Of a stretch of 64,000 nt of DNA, positions 1 through 10,800 are shown one piece after another. The notes under the pieces are model-generated. The model did no database searches, was not told the origin of the DNA, and worked only from the letters and a program-made list of their open reading frames with translations. This stretch comes from Sphaerolaimus hirsutus. Lineage: Eukaryota; Nematoda; Chromadorea; Monhysterida; Sphaerolaimidae. Positions within the stretch are counted from its first letter, which is position 1, and the number at the start of each line of letters is the position of its first letter. The DNA lies in assembly GCA_964036195.1 (NCBI GenBank), contig OZ038456.1, forward strand, positions 13,702,001 to 13,766,000. Direction: 5' to 3'. Made by a program: the position numbers and the translations under genes.

Positions 1-1
1 A

Positions 2-598
2 GTAACTTACTTTAACTATGCTAGATCACTAGACGGTACACGGTTACTTAAGCATGCTTTGGAAGTTGACGCCAACTTACATAATCGGATTAGGCTGGGT
101 AAAATGTTAAGAATAGAGGACAGATGCAAGACCATTGCAACCACTATTGGAATTCCTTGGATAAACTTGTCGATATTAGTAAAAGGTAACGTTAAAAAAG
201 TAGTTACAAATGCACGTTATACAGCGTGTGTAAAAGAAGTGAAAATGCAAAATATTAGTAAGCTTCGAAATGACATTGGTGAACAATTCCATCCCTCAAA
301 ACTTCCATACAATATTTTGTGTTGGTTTGCAGCACGCCATAATGCCGTGCGGCAACATGGTATAAATGGTCGGAAAATTTGTAATAAATGTAGTAAGTCT
401 CCAATTAAAGTGATAGGTGGTGTATATCATACACTGTATGTTTGTCCATACTTAGATAGAGAGAGAGAAAATATAATGCTGACAAAATGTGTTTCTAACT
501 GCACAGATAAATGTGCGTGGCTCTCTGTTCACAATTGTCAAAAACATCTAAAGTTGCTAAATGATATGTTGCAGAAGGGTCTCACTTGGATGGTCTAA
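2..598 (+). CDS. C-terminal part of a LINE (non-LTR retrotransposon) polyprotein, cut by the window edge
   Basis: The frame is open from base 2 to a TAA at 596-598, so only the C-terminal ~198 residues of a longer protein are present. Near the end is a C-x2-C-x12-H-x4-C cluster (CNKC ... H-x4-C, followed by PYLDRERE). A Cys/His knuckle like this typically follows the reverse transcriptase domain in LINE ORF2 proteins, where it is thought to help bind template RNA. The upstream part is basic and helical, as expected after the RT thumb. No RT catalytic motif lies inside the window, so the assignment rests on the Cys/His cluster, its position next to a typical LINE 3' tail and the lack of introns. 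The frame has no internal stop, so the copy may be fairly young. The LINE clade cannot be told from this piece. Confidence 0.6.
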   Translation, partial: VTYFNYARSLDGTRLLKHALEVDANLHNRIRLGKMLRIEDRCKTIATTIGIPWINLSILVKGNVKKVVTNARYTACVKEVKMQNISKLRNDIGEQFHPSKLPYNILCWFAARHNAVRQHGINGRKICNKCSKSPIKVIGGVYHTLYVCPYLDRERENIMLTKCVSNCTDKCAWLSVHNCQKHLKLLNDMLQKGLTWMV

Positions 599-950
599 AC
601 TTAATGGACGACTGCCAAATCAATTTCCGGCTGATAACTTCAACAGCCGCTGTCGTTATGCCCCAATGAAGGTGAAATATACGCATGTGAGTGGTTTTTT
701 TCTCGGCAAAATCTGGATACTTTCCCAGATACGTTGAGTTTTTTATCTTAGCTCATAGCGTGAAGTCCCATCGACGGGGTATTTAACGTACAGTGGATGC
801 GTGAGTGTATTTTCAGCCAGGATAAATTTCGTTTGGTATCTGTCTATTTATGACTAATCTAATCGTACCCTTCTATGTGTCGAAATTTAAATGCCTCTTG
901 GATGGTTGCTAAATTCATACCTGTAATATTGTAACATGCAGGATTAAGAT
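599..950 (+). mobile_element. 3' UTR and tail of the LINE
   Basis: This non-coding stretch follows the LINE stop codon directly. It ends in an AT-rich segment containing TGTAATATTGTAACATG, which looks like a LINE 3' terminus. No poly(A) run or clear target-site duplication is visible, so the exact end is an estimate. Confidence 0.45.
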
Positions 951-2190
951 ATTATTTTATTCAAAGATCATGAAGACGTGTTTAATACAAATATAACAAA
1001 TAATAATAATACGTATTGAAAACAAAAAAAAAATTCATCTTTATGAATTTACCAAATTCTTATGTCCAAAAATAATGGCTAATTTGAAAAAAGGTGCAAA
1101 AACAGAATGAAAATACAATTTTGTCACATCTGGATATTTACTTCAACATTTGATCCGCCAGGTATAAACATGGTTGACGGCGCCTCCAGGACTTGGACGG
1201 TCGCGCAGCAAACGTTGGTGAAACAGCGCGGCCTGACAGCAAAAGGATCGAACAAGATCCTGGCGCCCTACATTGGTACGAAATTTTGGAAATTGGCGTG
1301 TTTTATTATTTAGGGGGTAAAAAATTTTTATTGGGAAATATGCCAACTATCGGCTGGGTGTGTATCCTGGTAGAGTCGTCGATCTGCAGCCCGGCTATCT
1401 ATACGGTATAAAGGGAAAGATTTATTAGAAGTTGCTAAAATACACGTTTACCAGATAGCGAACTTACATCAGGGGTTAATTCAGGGGGGTTGCGTTGACC
1501 GATATCGACAGCAAACCCTAGCCGAAAACCCTTTGTAGTCCAGAGAACGCACTGAGCACTGTGGGGTGTGGAAGTAATTTATTACAATAAAATTGATATT
1601 TTAGGGGGATTATAAACTTCGAAATTATCAAAAATGAAAATTTGTAAATAAGGGGCGGTACATACAAGCCATGCTGCATGGTAATTTCCGTCCTTGGTGT
1701 AAATTGAATATTCATAGGACATTCGTCCAAGAAAAGTTTAATCGACACACTATTTCTGATCCAGTTAAAGTCAATATTCATGTAGGTAGGTGTGCAACCG
1801 CTAAAAATAGGTGAAACGATAACATCGCAAGGTGTCATGACGGATAGATGGAGATAGATAGTGTGACAGTGACATGGTGAAAAATAGAGGGAAATATATG
1901 AGGTAAAATACACAATGCTTTGGAGCAAAACTATAAGATGGTCATGAAAATTAATGAGGCGTTATTTCGTGGGAACATGCTACGCAAAAATATGTAGTGT
2001 TTTGTATCCTGTATTTCTGGGTAATAATATCTTACACATTTTTGTTCCTTTTACAGGTGCTAAATCTGGAGCGGCGAGCAACAAACAGTGTGGCCGCGGG
2101 AATTCGCTGTGCATGTGATATACATTGTGATAGGCGTGTATTGCGTGTACGCGTGTACCCAATCCGAAATTTTCGCTTTGATTGATTGAT
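951..2190. other. Stretch without a recognised gene
   Basis: AT-rich DNA with one GC-richer island at about 1170-1275, which is open in several frames but resembles no family I know. Around 1440-1560 and 1600-1660 are G-rich fragments of the kind found in the inverted-repeat elements elsewhere in the window. I see no splice-consistent exon. Confidence 0.4.
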
Positions 2191-2194
2191 TGAT

Positions 2195-2472
2195 TGAGTT
2201 TGTACATTTGCCATATTTTCTACATTCAATGCATAACTGCATGTGTGCATTGTGCAGTTATTTTTTGTACATGACCCTATTTTATGCTTTCTCAAAAGCA
2301 TAAAACAGGGCCATCTGAAAGAAAAAATACACTTTCTGTACCCGGGTATTTTGCTCAGGAAAGTGTAAAAAAAGTGTATGGGTATTTTATGAAAGTGTAA
2401 GTGTAAGTGTAAATATAAATACCCATTTACCCGGGTATTTCGGGTAAGTGTAAATACACTTTCGCAACTCTG
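2195..2472 (-). mobile_element. AAGTGTA-word element, truncated copy ending in CAGAGTTGCG
   Basis: Read on the minus strand this begins CAGAGTTGCGAAAGTG. It runs through AAGTGTA/ACACTT words, ACCCGGGTA blocks and a conserved segment with TTTTATGCTTT next to its inverse. The same order occurs in the intact copy at 14032-14803. The inner side is truncated or replaced near 2195, next to a short GATT/ATTG tandem at 2180-2196. Confidence 0.6.
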
Positions 2473-2519
2473 ACACAAACTAGTCTATGTGTAACTGCAA
2501 TGCAAATTAGCAGTAATAA

Positions 2520-2676
2520 ATACATCATGTATATTGCATACATGATGTACATCATTCCGGAGGGGGGTATTTCGAGGGGGGGGGGGTATTATTTCCCCAG
2601 CCCATTTTTAGGGGGGGGGGGGTTAATTCAAGGGGTGGTTAATTCAAGGGGGGTAATTCGAGGTAATACGGTATTT
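2520..2676 (-). mobile_element. Partial TACCGTATT...AATACGGTA element (TA-target MITE)
   Basis: Ends in GAGGTAATACGGTA. It contains G-rich blocks separated by TTAATTC and TATTTCGAGG, and a palindromic ATACATGATGTACATCA segment. The same arrangement is seen in the full copy at 10960-11416. The left end is missing. Confidence 0.6.
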
Positions 2677-2891
2677 CGAGAAACACTGGAGCTTTTTGAA
2701 TAATTTGTGGACCCAATGTAGATATTGGTTAGTGCTTTCAGCATGTCAATTTGGGGATGGATATCTCTAAGCGTTCTTGAGTTTTGTAATTTGTCAGCAC
2801 TGAATTTGTCGCATCACCTCCTATTGATCGTTATGCTGTAAAACCGGCTTTATACCGGCTTTATCTTTACACTAAGATCTGGTGTCGTGTG

Positions 2892-2963
2892 ATCTGGGTT
2901 GCACTCTGGTTAGTGCACTGGAGAGCCAATTCCAGGGAGGTGGGTTCGATTCCCACCTCAGAT
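2892..2963 (+). repeat. tRNA-like sequence (tRNA pseudogene or tRNA-derived SINE head)
   Basis: A cloverleaf can be drawn. The acceptor stem pairs ATCTGGG with CTCAGAT (one G-U pair). The D stem pairs GCAC with GTGC, the anticodon stem pairs CTGGA with TCCAG, and the T arm is GTGGG-TTCGATT-CCCAC. The B box (GGTTCGATTCC) is perfect. The anticodon loop has 8 bases instead of 7 and lacks the invariant T33, so it is probably not a working tRNA. No CCA follows. A SINE head or a decayed gene both fit. Confidence 0.5.
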
Positions 2964-2988
2964 CATACATTTTTTCATTTATACCATC

Positions 2989-3256
2989 TACCGTATTTCC
3001 TCGAAATACCCCCCGGAGGTTTATTGTTTCATAGTGACAATTTTGAGAGAAAAACGTGAAAAATGCAACAATAACCACCATTTTTAAGTTTTTACAGCCT
3101 TATATAAGGATGTAGATGGTATAAACGATGTTCTAACGTAACACAGTAAGTGTTTTGAACGTCTGTTATGGATTTCCCGGACCAGAAATCCATAGTGCCC
3201 ATTTTGAGGGGGGTATTTCGAGGGGGGGGGGGGGGGTATTTCGAGGAAATACGGTA
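2989..3256. mobile_element. TACCGTATTTCC element (TA-target MITE), complete copy
   Basis: Tips TACCGTATTTCCTCGAAATA and its inverse face each other and are flanked by TA. C-rich and G-rich tracts sit inside each tip, and a 150-bp AT-rich centre separates them. It is the shorter of the two size classes in this window. Confidence 0.75.
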
Positions 3257-3339
3257 CATAAATTAAGGCTGTAGACTCATATATTTACATAGTGGTCTTT
3301 GTTGCATTTTTCTATGTCTGCCTATATTCTATGACGTTA

Positions 3340-3462
3340 TTAGTACTGGACTGGGAGTTCAAAAAATTTATGGCGAAGTAATACCCCCCTCGGAATACCC
3401 CCTCAAAAATATCACCCTGAAAAAATAAACCCCTGGGGGGTTCATTCTAGGAAATACGGTAA
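3340..3462. mobile_element. Half of a TACCGTATT element
   Basis: Only the right tip (TAGGAAATACGGTA) and its C-rich subterminal block can be recognised. The block shares the AAATTT-TGGCGAA-TAATACCCCCC order with other copies. The other end is not visible. Confidence 0.5.
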
Positions 3463-3552
3463 TCATTTCCTCTATACGGTAAAATACGCTGTACAACAAT
3501 CAAAACACTTGAATTCATTTTTGAATTCCATGAAATCCTTGCACCTACAAAC

Positions 3553-4061
3553 CTCTTCCAACATGTCAATTCCTTTAGTGGCGTTCAAAAGTCCACGCCA
3601 CACCATCAACATCGCATCTTCAGCGATTTTATATTCATTGCTGCCAGCGCCACGAAGCTCCTTGATTTTCTGTAATTATTAAGTCGTGATAAATTTTTTT
3701 GAAGACACATTCTTTGCTGGTTTTCAAAAGACATTTTTACACATATTTTGAACACATAAATAGTGATGGAGTTAAGATTTGGATTTTGGTTGAAAATCGA
3801 TTGTAAAACTGATATTTGTTGGACAATACGGTAAATGACAGGTTTTGACAGGTCCATTGTCCATTTAACCGGTAAAAATCACTGGAAACTCACGTCAAAC
3901 AAAATGGAGAAATCTCCCCAATCAATGGTGTTGCTTTTGTTCAAATCTGCAATGTGAAAAGTAATGATTAACCCTTTTCTGTATATTTTTATTTTGAAAG
4001 ACTCACCAAAAAAAGTGTGGAATACTCTCTCCCACTTTTTTTTCAGGAAGGGGTCAGCCAT
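3553..4061 (-). CDS. Calexcitin / sarcoplasmic Ca-binding protein-like EF-hand gene, N-terminal exons only
   Basis: Three minus-strand exons join in phase: 4061-4007 (start MADPFLKKKWERVF), 3946-3894 and 3669-3553. All have GT/AG borders. Exon 1 ends in G and exon 2 begins AT, giving FFDLNKSNTIDWGDF. This is an EF-hand loop with D, N, S, T and a terminal acidic position, and it aligns with the first EF-hand of invertebrate calexcitin/SCP (FNTF-D-NHDGVIEW-DF). The third exon (AEDAMLMVWRGLL) matches the helix following that hand. The family binds Ca2+ in cytosol and takes part in calcium buffering and neuronal signalling. Later exons (EF-hands 2-4) were not found leftwards, where transposons dominate; they may be further left, lost or too diverged. 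An alternative donor for exon 3 lies at 3545. The gene is therefore partial as seen here. Confidence 0.65.
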
Positions 4062-5440
4062 GTTGAATGAGAATAATTTTTTAGTGTAATGCACAGAAAG
4101 GTAACCCAAATCTAGAAAGATGGAATTATTTTGATTTAAAAAGCAGTAAGTATAAAATTCACAGAAAGCTCAAAGTTTAAGAAGTTTTGAATTATTCCTC
4201 ACTAAAAGCTGATCTAATTTTCTTTAATGTACCAATATCTAAATACAAAAATCGTGCACAAATTCGATCAGCGAAATTTCCGACCAGGCGATAAAAGCTC
4301 GCCAACCAGCGTCCTAATGACAAATTTCAAAACTTAAAATGCTAGCACAAGTTTCAAATGTAGCTTTACTAGGTCACGATTTGGGCTTTATGTTGTGCCC
4401 AGTCCAGATTTTACCGTTTCCCAGTAAATTTATTTGAATAGATTTCGCCTGGGGCAACCTAAATAAATAAAATAAATGGTACACCGAGCAGTGCCCATCC
4501 AAAATATCTACCTGTGTACACAATTTTCGGGGGCTTATGATGATGGCAAACTATCGGAATGAGCGTTGAAACTTTTGTTCTTCAGATTTTTGCCTATTTT
4601 TAAATTTCAAATTTTTTATACAAAATATATGATAGTTCTCGAATTTTGAAACTTCATTTCTGTGTTTTTAACAGCTTGATTTCAAACTTATTTACGCTTC
4701 GGATGATTTTAACCTGTTGCTGTTGAAAATAATTTTAAGTTTTAATTTGCTATCGTAAGCAGGTGCACTGCTGCAAACGTGCGCCGCTGCATTGGCGGGA
4801 AACCATCATTTTCAGCGGACGAAATTGCACTTGAAAATTTCTATGATTCCAACAGCCAAATTAAACGATTCCTGAACATTTTCCGCCCCACCCCAAGTTT
4901 ATTGGGGGGGGGGTACCATCTCCACCCGAAAACTCGAGTGGCACGTAAAAATTCTTGGAGCGCAGGTATTTTAAGATTCATACACACATAAAAATACATT
5001 GCACTGCACATATTACAAGTAGAGCTACTGCAGAGCGCCAAATCTATAAAAAAATTGGGACAAAAATGGCGTGATTTTGTGTAAGAAATGTTTCTGGATG
5101 GAATGCTATGTGTGTCAGATACCAGATAAATGAATGTGAATGTCGTTTCAGTATTTTTTATTAAATGCAGTATGCATTCAGAACCCAAACACACGACAAG
5201 CACACCAGTTTTATTTCAAATTTTCCAAAACTGTTAAGTCAGCCTTGAATGCACTAAATTTACCGCAATCAGGAATCCGTCAAATAGCTTACATCAGTTG
5301 TTAAAACGTATTTACGTTTACTCGATAAAAGAAACGTAAAACTGCGCCAAAAGTGGCCACCCTCCGCCAAACGCTATTTACACCGCACCTGCGTGCAATT
5401 GCCGAAATCTAACAGCGGAAAACCTACCAGGAAAACCCAC
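4062..5440. other. Upstream region of the EF-hand gene; no gene recognised
   Basis: Probably contains the promoter of the minus-strand EF-hand gene just right of 4061, but no clear TATA box stands out. A GC-rich block at 4750-4990, with a G run and a short open frame, looks like a decayed inverted-repeat element. The rest is AT-rich. Confidence 0.35.
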
Positions 5441-7821
5441 TGAGCATCCCGGTGCAGTTTATTTACCCCCAGGCCGGAGACAGGGGGCTTTTGCACGCGA
5501 ATTTCTCAGAGTGTCCAATTAATTCCATTCAGGCACGAAAAAATAGGTTTGAAGTATGTGGAAGTAGGTCTGGTGGAAGTCTCACACCATGTAAAGTGCA
5601 AAGTGTAAAATTTGGCAATTGTCATGCAAAGTGTCATGATATTCTATTTTAATTTAATTTACATTTTACATAACATTTGAAACTTGGCTTGCACTTTGCA
5701 CAGGCCCTTGTACTACAAAATACCCCATAAAATGTAAAGTGTCAGTGTCAAAAGTTGTTCAATGTTAAAAACATTGTTACTGGCCATTACACAGCATTCT
5801 ACACAGACATTACTGACCTTTGACAGTTTGCATGACATCTTACAAATTACAGGGTCTGAGACTCAGTCCAGATGGCAAACTAGCCTCTCTGAAGTCAATT
5901 CTGCTCAGCTCAACACACTTCATCAGATTTCAGGTGTGTGTGTCTCTCATATGCTTGACCTATCATCATGATTGTAAAAACGTTGGAATGTGCTTCACAA
6001 TGCAAGGACCATTCATGACATGATAACAAGTGTCAATGTGATTTAATGTATGTAATGCCATCTGCATGAAAACACTCTGACTGCTTGCCAATCATAATGT
6101 ACCCATTTTACACACATACTGCTGTGCAGTGCTTATTTAGTAGCTGTGCAGCTCAACTCACAGTTATATTTATATTCATCTTGTTTCATAACACCAACAC
6201 CTTCTTATAACATCAACCCCTTCTTATAACATCAACCCCTTCTTATAACATCAACCCCTTCTGTGTTTGAGCTACATCCCCCAACATTGCGCTAATTTTG
6301 CAAGTAAACAAGTGGTAAGTAAATTGTGCTTAGCAGATTTCTGAGTGGAAATAAAAGTTTACTTGCCACTTGAATTACCACTTGTCATTGTCACCTTATT
6401 CTACTGGCATTCAGATTTCCAAAACCTAGTGAAACCCAGACTGGATCGATGATCACATTTTTTATTTTCTATTTTGCAAACTTTTACCACCCAGTTGAAA
6501 ATAGCACTAGAATTTTTGGGAGTGCATCACAAGTACACAGTAGCTAGACCTCACATCGGGATAGTGACTCTCAGCACATCCAACTGTATCCTAATTGAGA
6601 TTGACTCTCTTTGAAGAAAGTATTTTGGTGTCTGCATAAATTTTTTACTTTTAGTATTTTTATTTGTATTTCACATTCAATTAGACAACCTGTAGTGATA
6701 ACGAGCCAGAGTACTTATTTGCACAATTATTACACCTGGCAGAGTGAAGTCAAGTAGAGCTCTGGCTCTGGTAGAGTGAAGTCAAGTGCTGCCAAGCTAG
6801 ATGCTATGTTGCATACCTAATGTTTATTTAAAGGGCGCTTTTCGAATTTATACTTAGCTCGTACATGTTTCAATGAAAATACATAAATTAACATGATGTT
6901 ACACTTTCAAAATGGCTTCATTGCTCATTTTTCTAATGTTCATGAGTGTAAATGTTTATGCATGGTAGTCTTTCGCAATATATTTAGCATAAATGAAAGG
7001 CAGATGATGATAATAGTTGCGTTTAAAATTTTAAGTGTAATCCAATACTGAAAAAGAGAAAAAGGCATTTGAGCTTTTTAACATTGATCAGTGTTTCTCC
7101 AAACGTTTTCAGTGTACACGTGGATTTTTTTAAAAAGGTGAAACGTCGCCGAAAAGATTTCTAATAGAAAGAAAACCTGTTCTCGGCTGAGCATAATTTT
7201 TTAAAACGCATCATTTTTTAACAACGCAGTCCTTGAAAAAATATTCCTAACTCGAGCTACTCTAGATTTTTATACTCCGAAAATGTAAACCAATAAGGAA
7301 AATACCATCACACAAATACACAATACCCGAAAAATACCACAACTTACAAATGAGGAAACTCGCCGCATGCATCAAAGATCGCAAAAATATGATTATTTCA
7401 AATCAAATAATCATCAGCCAGCTCCCATTTAAAAACATGAACATAATTTTTTTGGTGAAGAGGGTATGATAGCGTATGAAACTGAACTGCGCCAAAGTAC
7501 CGAAAAATTTTATTTTATACTTTCTCATCATAATGTCGCAGAATTTTTGTTGTTGTTTTTTTGCAGAAATTTCTGTGCCATATCAGTGGATTATATGATA
7601 AACTAAATTTTCTAATTTTGGAATTTCGGATTTTTTCAACAGAAACTCGACCAATGGATGATCGTTTTGGGCGGCGAAAAAACTTTCAAACAAGTTCGAA
7701 ATTGTTAGAATATCATGAAAGTTTGGACTTTTTCAAGCTTTTTCACACTCATTCGGACACCAAAATAACATTTTCAAGGACCAAACATAAATACAAGGGA
7801 GAATAAAACACATCAAAAATA
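5441..7821. other. Region between the EF-hand gene and ASPSCR1; no gene recognised
   Basis: Contains a GC-richer patch (5440-5520) and an inverted pair of TGTAAAGTGCAAAGTG-like words around 5585-5705. A small tandem array lies at 6202-6262, and the rest is AT-rich. An 81-base AG...GT-bounded open segment at 5853-5933 is the only exon-like piece. The right edge is the 3' side of ASPSCR1. Confidence 0.4.
6202..6262. repeat. 19-bp tandem repeat, about three copies
   Basis: The unit TTCTTATAACATCAACCCC is repeated head to tail with almost no divergence, which suggests recent slippage. A fourth, diverged unit precedes it at about 6185. Confidence 0.85.
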
Positions 7822-10800
7822 TCACCTCTTTTGGAACCACTTTGGCACAGGGCCAGAACTTTTGACAATTTTACTGCTGCTCTGCTGCATTCTTGTTGCC
7901 TGATTGTCAAGCTGGGCATTTTCTGAATTTTCAGATTTTGTTAATTTCGGTTGATACGGTGAGTACACTGAGTTGGTAGCGAGCCTGGAAAAGTTCTTCT
8001 TTGTAAAAAGTACTGAACTCAATTGAACATTGTCTACACACACTAGTTAACAATCGAAATTTCAAAAAAATAAATAAATCAACTTTGAGTATACCAAAAT
8101 CCGTCATTTTAAATTTCCGTCAACTGTAGTTAGCGGACACCTCATTCCAGTAAGCTCAAATGCGTTCAAAGCTGATTTATTGGTTATTGAATGTTCGGTT
8201 TAAAAAATCTATATTTTTTAAATAGGACAGCTTATTTAAAGAATTGATTTTTTCCAACCTTAGACACAAAAACGTAAAAACACCTACCATTCTTCAGCAA
8301 TAAGCAGAGCATCCTCATAGGGCCGGCACATATCCTCTTTAACTGTTGTAGAATCAAAATTTTGCGCATTTTTTAATCGGAGTACCATGGAACTGCGAGG
8401 CGCCAATCCAAAACTGATAAGATCTTTTTTGTTCGTATCGGGGATTAATGTGTTTGGCGGCAGCACTGAAATTGGGGGATTTTGAACGAGGAAATGTTTT
8501 TGATTTATAGGTGAAATGTGGTTTAGGAGCGGTGGGGATCCCCAATTTTTAACGATTTTAGCTACGTTATTGTTCGCGAAAATCACTTAAAAAATCTTAA
8601 TTTTCAGCTCTTTCAGAGTTCTCAGCACCCCCAGGTGTTGCAACCACATATTTACCGTACGAAGTCACACTTGGCAATAAAAAAGTAAATATTTTTCAAA
8701 CTGCGGTAAACTCACGCAAATCGAAGGGGCCAATGTCGCCAAAAGTATCGCGGATCAACTGATGCACCTGACGCACTGAAAAGAATGTGAGAAATTTCAA
8801 TAAACAAAATAAATTTCAAAAGAACACGGGAAATTGTAAAATACTCAAAAACAACCTACCAGAAGTCAGTTTAGACCAGAAACTAGTTCAGTGATGAGAA
8901 AACGCTAAAATAAATCAATGAAATAGCATCAAAAAATATGTCGCATCAAAAAAATAGCACAGAAATTTAGTACACAGCGGTACAGTAAAATGTAACCTTT
9001 ACCGATAATTACCGGCATGGAAAAAACCCTAAAATGAAATCCAACGCTAACGCGGTATCGACTAAAATATCGAAACTTTCTGGTTTCGGTCTTGCAAAAT
9101 AAAACTTCCAGTGCCGATCTCTAGAAACCACCCACACCCCCCCCCCCCTAAACCGACGAGTTTCAATCGACTCGAAACACGCTTGCAACATCAACTTTTC
9201 CGGCAAGGCGACTCTAATCACAGCGTGCGGCCACGTGTCCATTTTGCGTCGATGTTCAGCCGCTGACTGCACCGATTTTGGCAACAGGGGGCGTTCAGTC
9301 AAAGATTCTCTGGGGGTGGGGGGTAGGGTTAGGGTTGGCACTTGATTTTTTTAAACTGATTTAAAAAAAAAAAACTGATTAAAAAAAAAATTCAAAGGGT
9401 GGAAACTGATTTTAATTTAAAAAAATCAAAAGTCAAAAGTTCTGGTAGACTTGCACTAGTTATTTTGCATTTTTTTGAGCGCAAGCGCGCAATTTCTCAT
9501 ACATGCTACCATTTGTGGTGTTTTCATGGGTTTTGGGGCATTTTTAGTGTAAAATCTTCCATTTATTCATGTTACCGTGCAATAACAAGCCGTGATATGC
9601 TAGTGTAGTATATAATATCTGACCAATGTGCTCCAACATACTTCTACAGTGTGTAACATCACTGTCAATGTATTAGCCTTCTCTTACAACCGGGCCTGTG
9701 CCTCTGTGCATGTTTACCCGCTGTGCATGTCAGGGGTATTCTAGATTTTGACCCTCCAGGGGGTTGGATATATAGCTAATCGCTCCTTTGGAAGGATAGA
9801 TAGCTGGAAAAAATTTACGGGGTTTGGGGGTTCAATATATAGGCTTTTTTGTGATGTAGAAAAAAAGTCAAAAATTCGCAAAAAGTAGGTGGAAAATACT
9901 AAAAATGTGTATGTAAGCACAAATATTACAAACATAGCTGAAAAAAGACAACATGAACTAGTGATTTTGAAGGTAAAAAATCTATAAAAAAGTATGGAAA
10001 TTAGCGATTTTGAGTGAAAATAAGGGTCAACATGCACACCGGGTAAACATGCACAGAAGACCTCAGTCTTACAACCTTATTTAAGCACTATTCCATGCTG
10101 AACTTCACTTGAAGTCACGAACGTTCGACAAAAGGTGATATACGTAATAAGTTGACATAAAATGGATATTTTTGACAGAAATCACTGCTTATAATGCTAT
10201 CCCATGACTCCACAGTCATAATATCACCACAATAGACATAACAATACATTGTCTGACACTTAACATACACATATTTTTTCTCTATTTTCTCTATCTCTAT
10301 TTCTCTATTTTTGGCGATTTAAAAAAAATCTGATTTTTATTTAAAAAATCAATAAAAAATTAAAAAATCAAGGCGTTTATAAAAATTCATTTTTTCCAAC
10401 CCTAGGTAGGGTTCAACCGGGATTGACCTTTCGGGATCGGGATTGTTTTTTTGAGATTTCGGGATCGGGATCGGTATTGGCCCTCTCGGGATCGGGATGG
10501 GCTTGTTAAGAGTTCGGGATCGGGATTGAGGTTTCGGGACCACAAAATCCCGAAATTTCTCGGGATTCGGGATCGGGATCCCGTTTGAACCCTAGGTGGG
10601 GGTGGGGGCTTTGTTCTAAATATTTAGAATGGACAATGTAGGGTTTGGTAGGAAATTTTGAGTGTTTGATGAATGGATATTTTTTCAGTGTGCGAGACTG
10701 CAACGTTGTGCCGGGGCACACTAGTTATCAACAAAAGATTCCAAAACTCACAAATTAGCATTGAACGCATTTCTTTGAGTCTTCTAGAATGAGGTCCGTG

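Noticed and set aside
1107-1411. GC-richer island open in several frames
   Set aside because: No splice-consistent exon or recognisable motif; open in both strands, typical of a short GC-rich fragment.
2180-2196. GATTGATTGATTGATT microsatellite
   Set aside because: Real but ordinary short slippage repeat, not worth a separate entry.
2700-2850. Minus-strand open segment resembling a helical protein (SADKLQNSRTLRDIHP...)
   Set aside because: Partly overlaps a transposon end, matches no expected exon of the EF-hand gene and has no donor.
2892-2963. Functional tRNA gene
   Set aside because: The anticodon loop has 8 bases and lacks the invariant T33, so I list it only as tRNA-like.
5853-5933. 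81-base exon-like segment (AG...GT bounded) reading GLRLSPDGKLASLKS
   Set aside because: No family recognised and no neighbouring exons in a consistent phase, so chance cannot be excluded.
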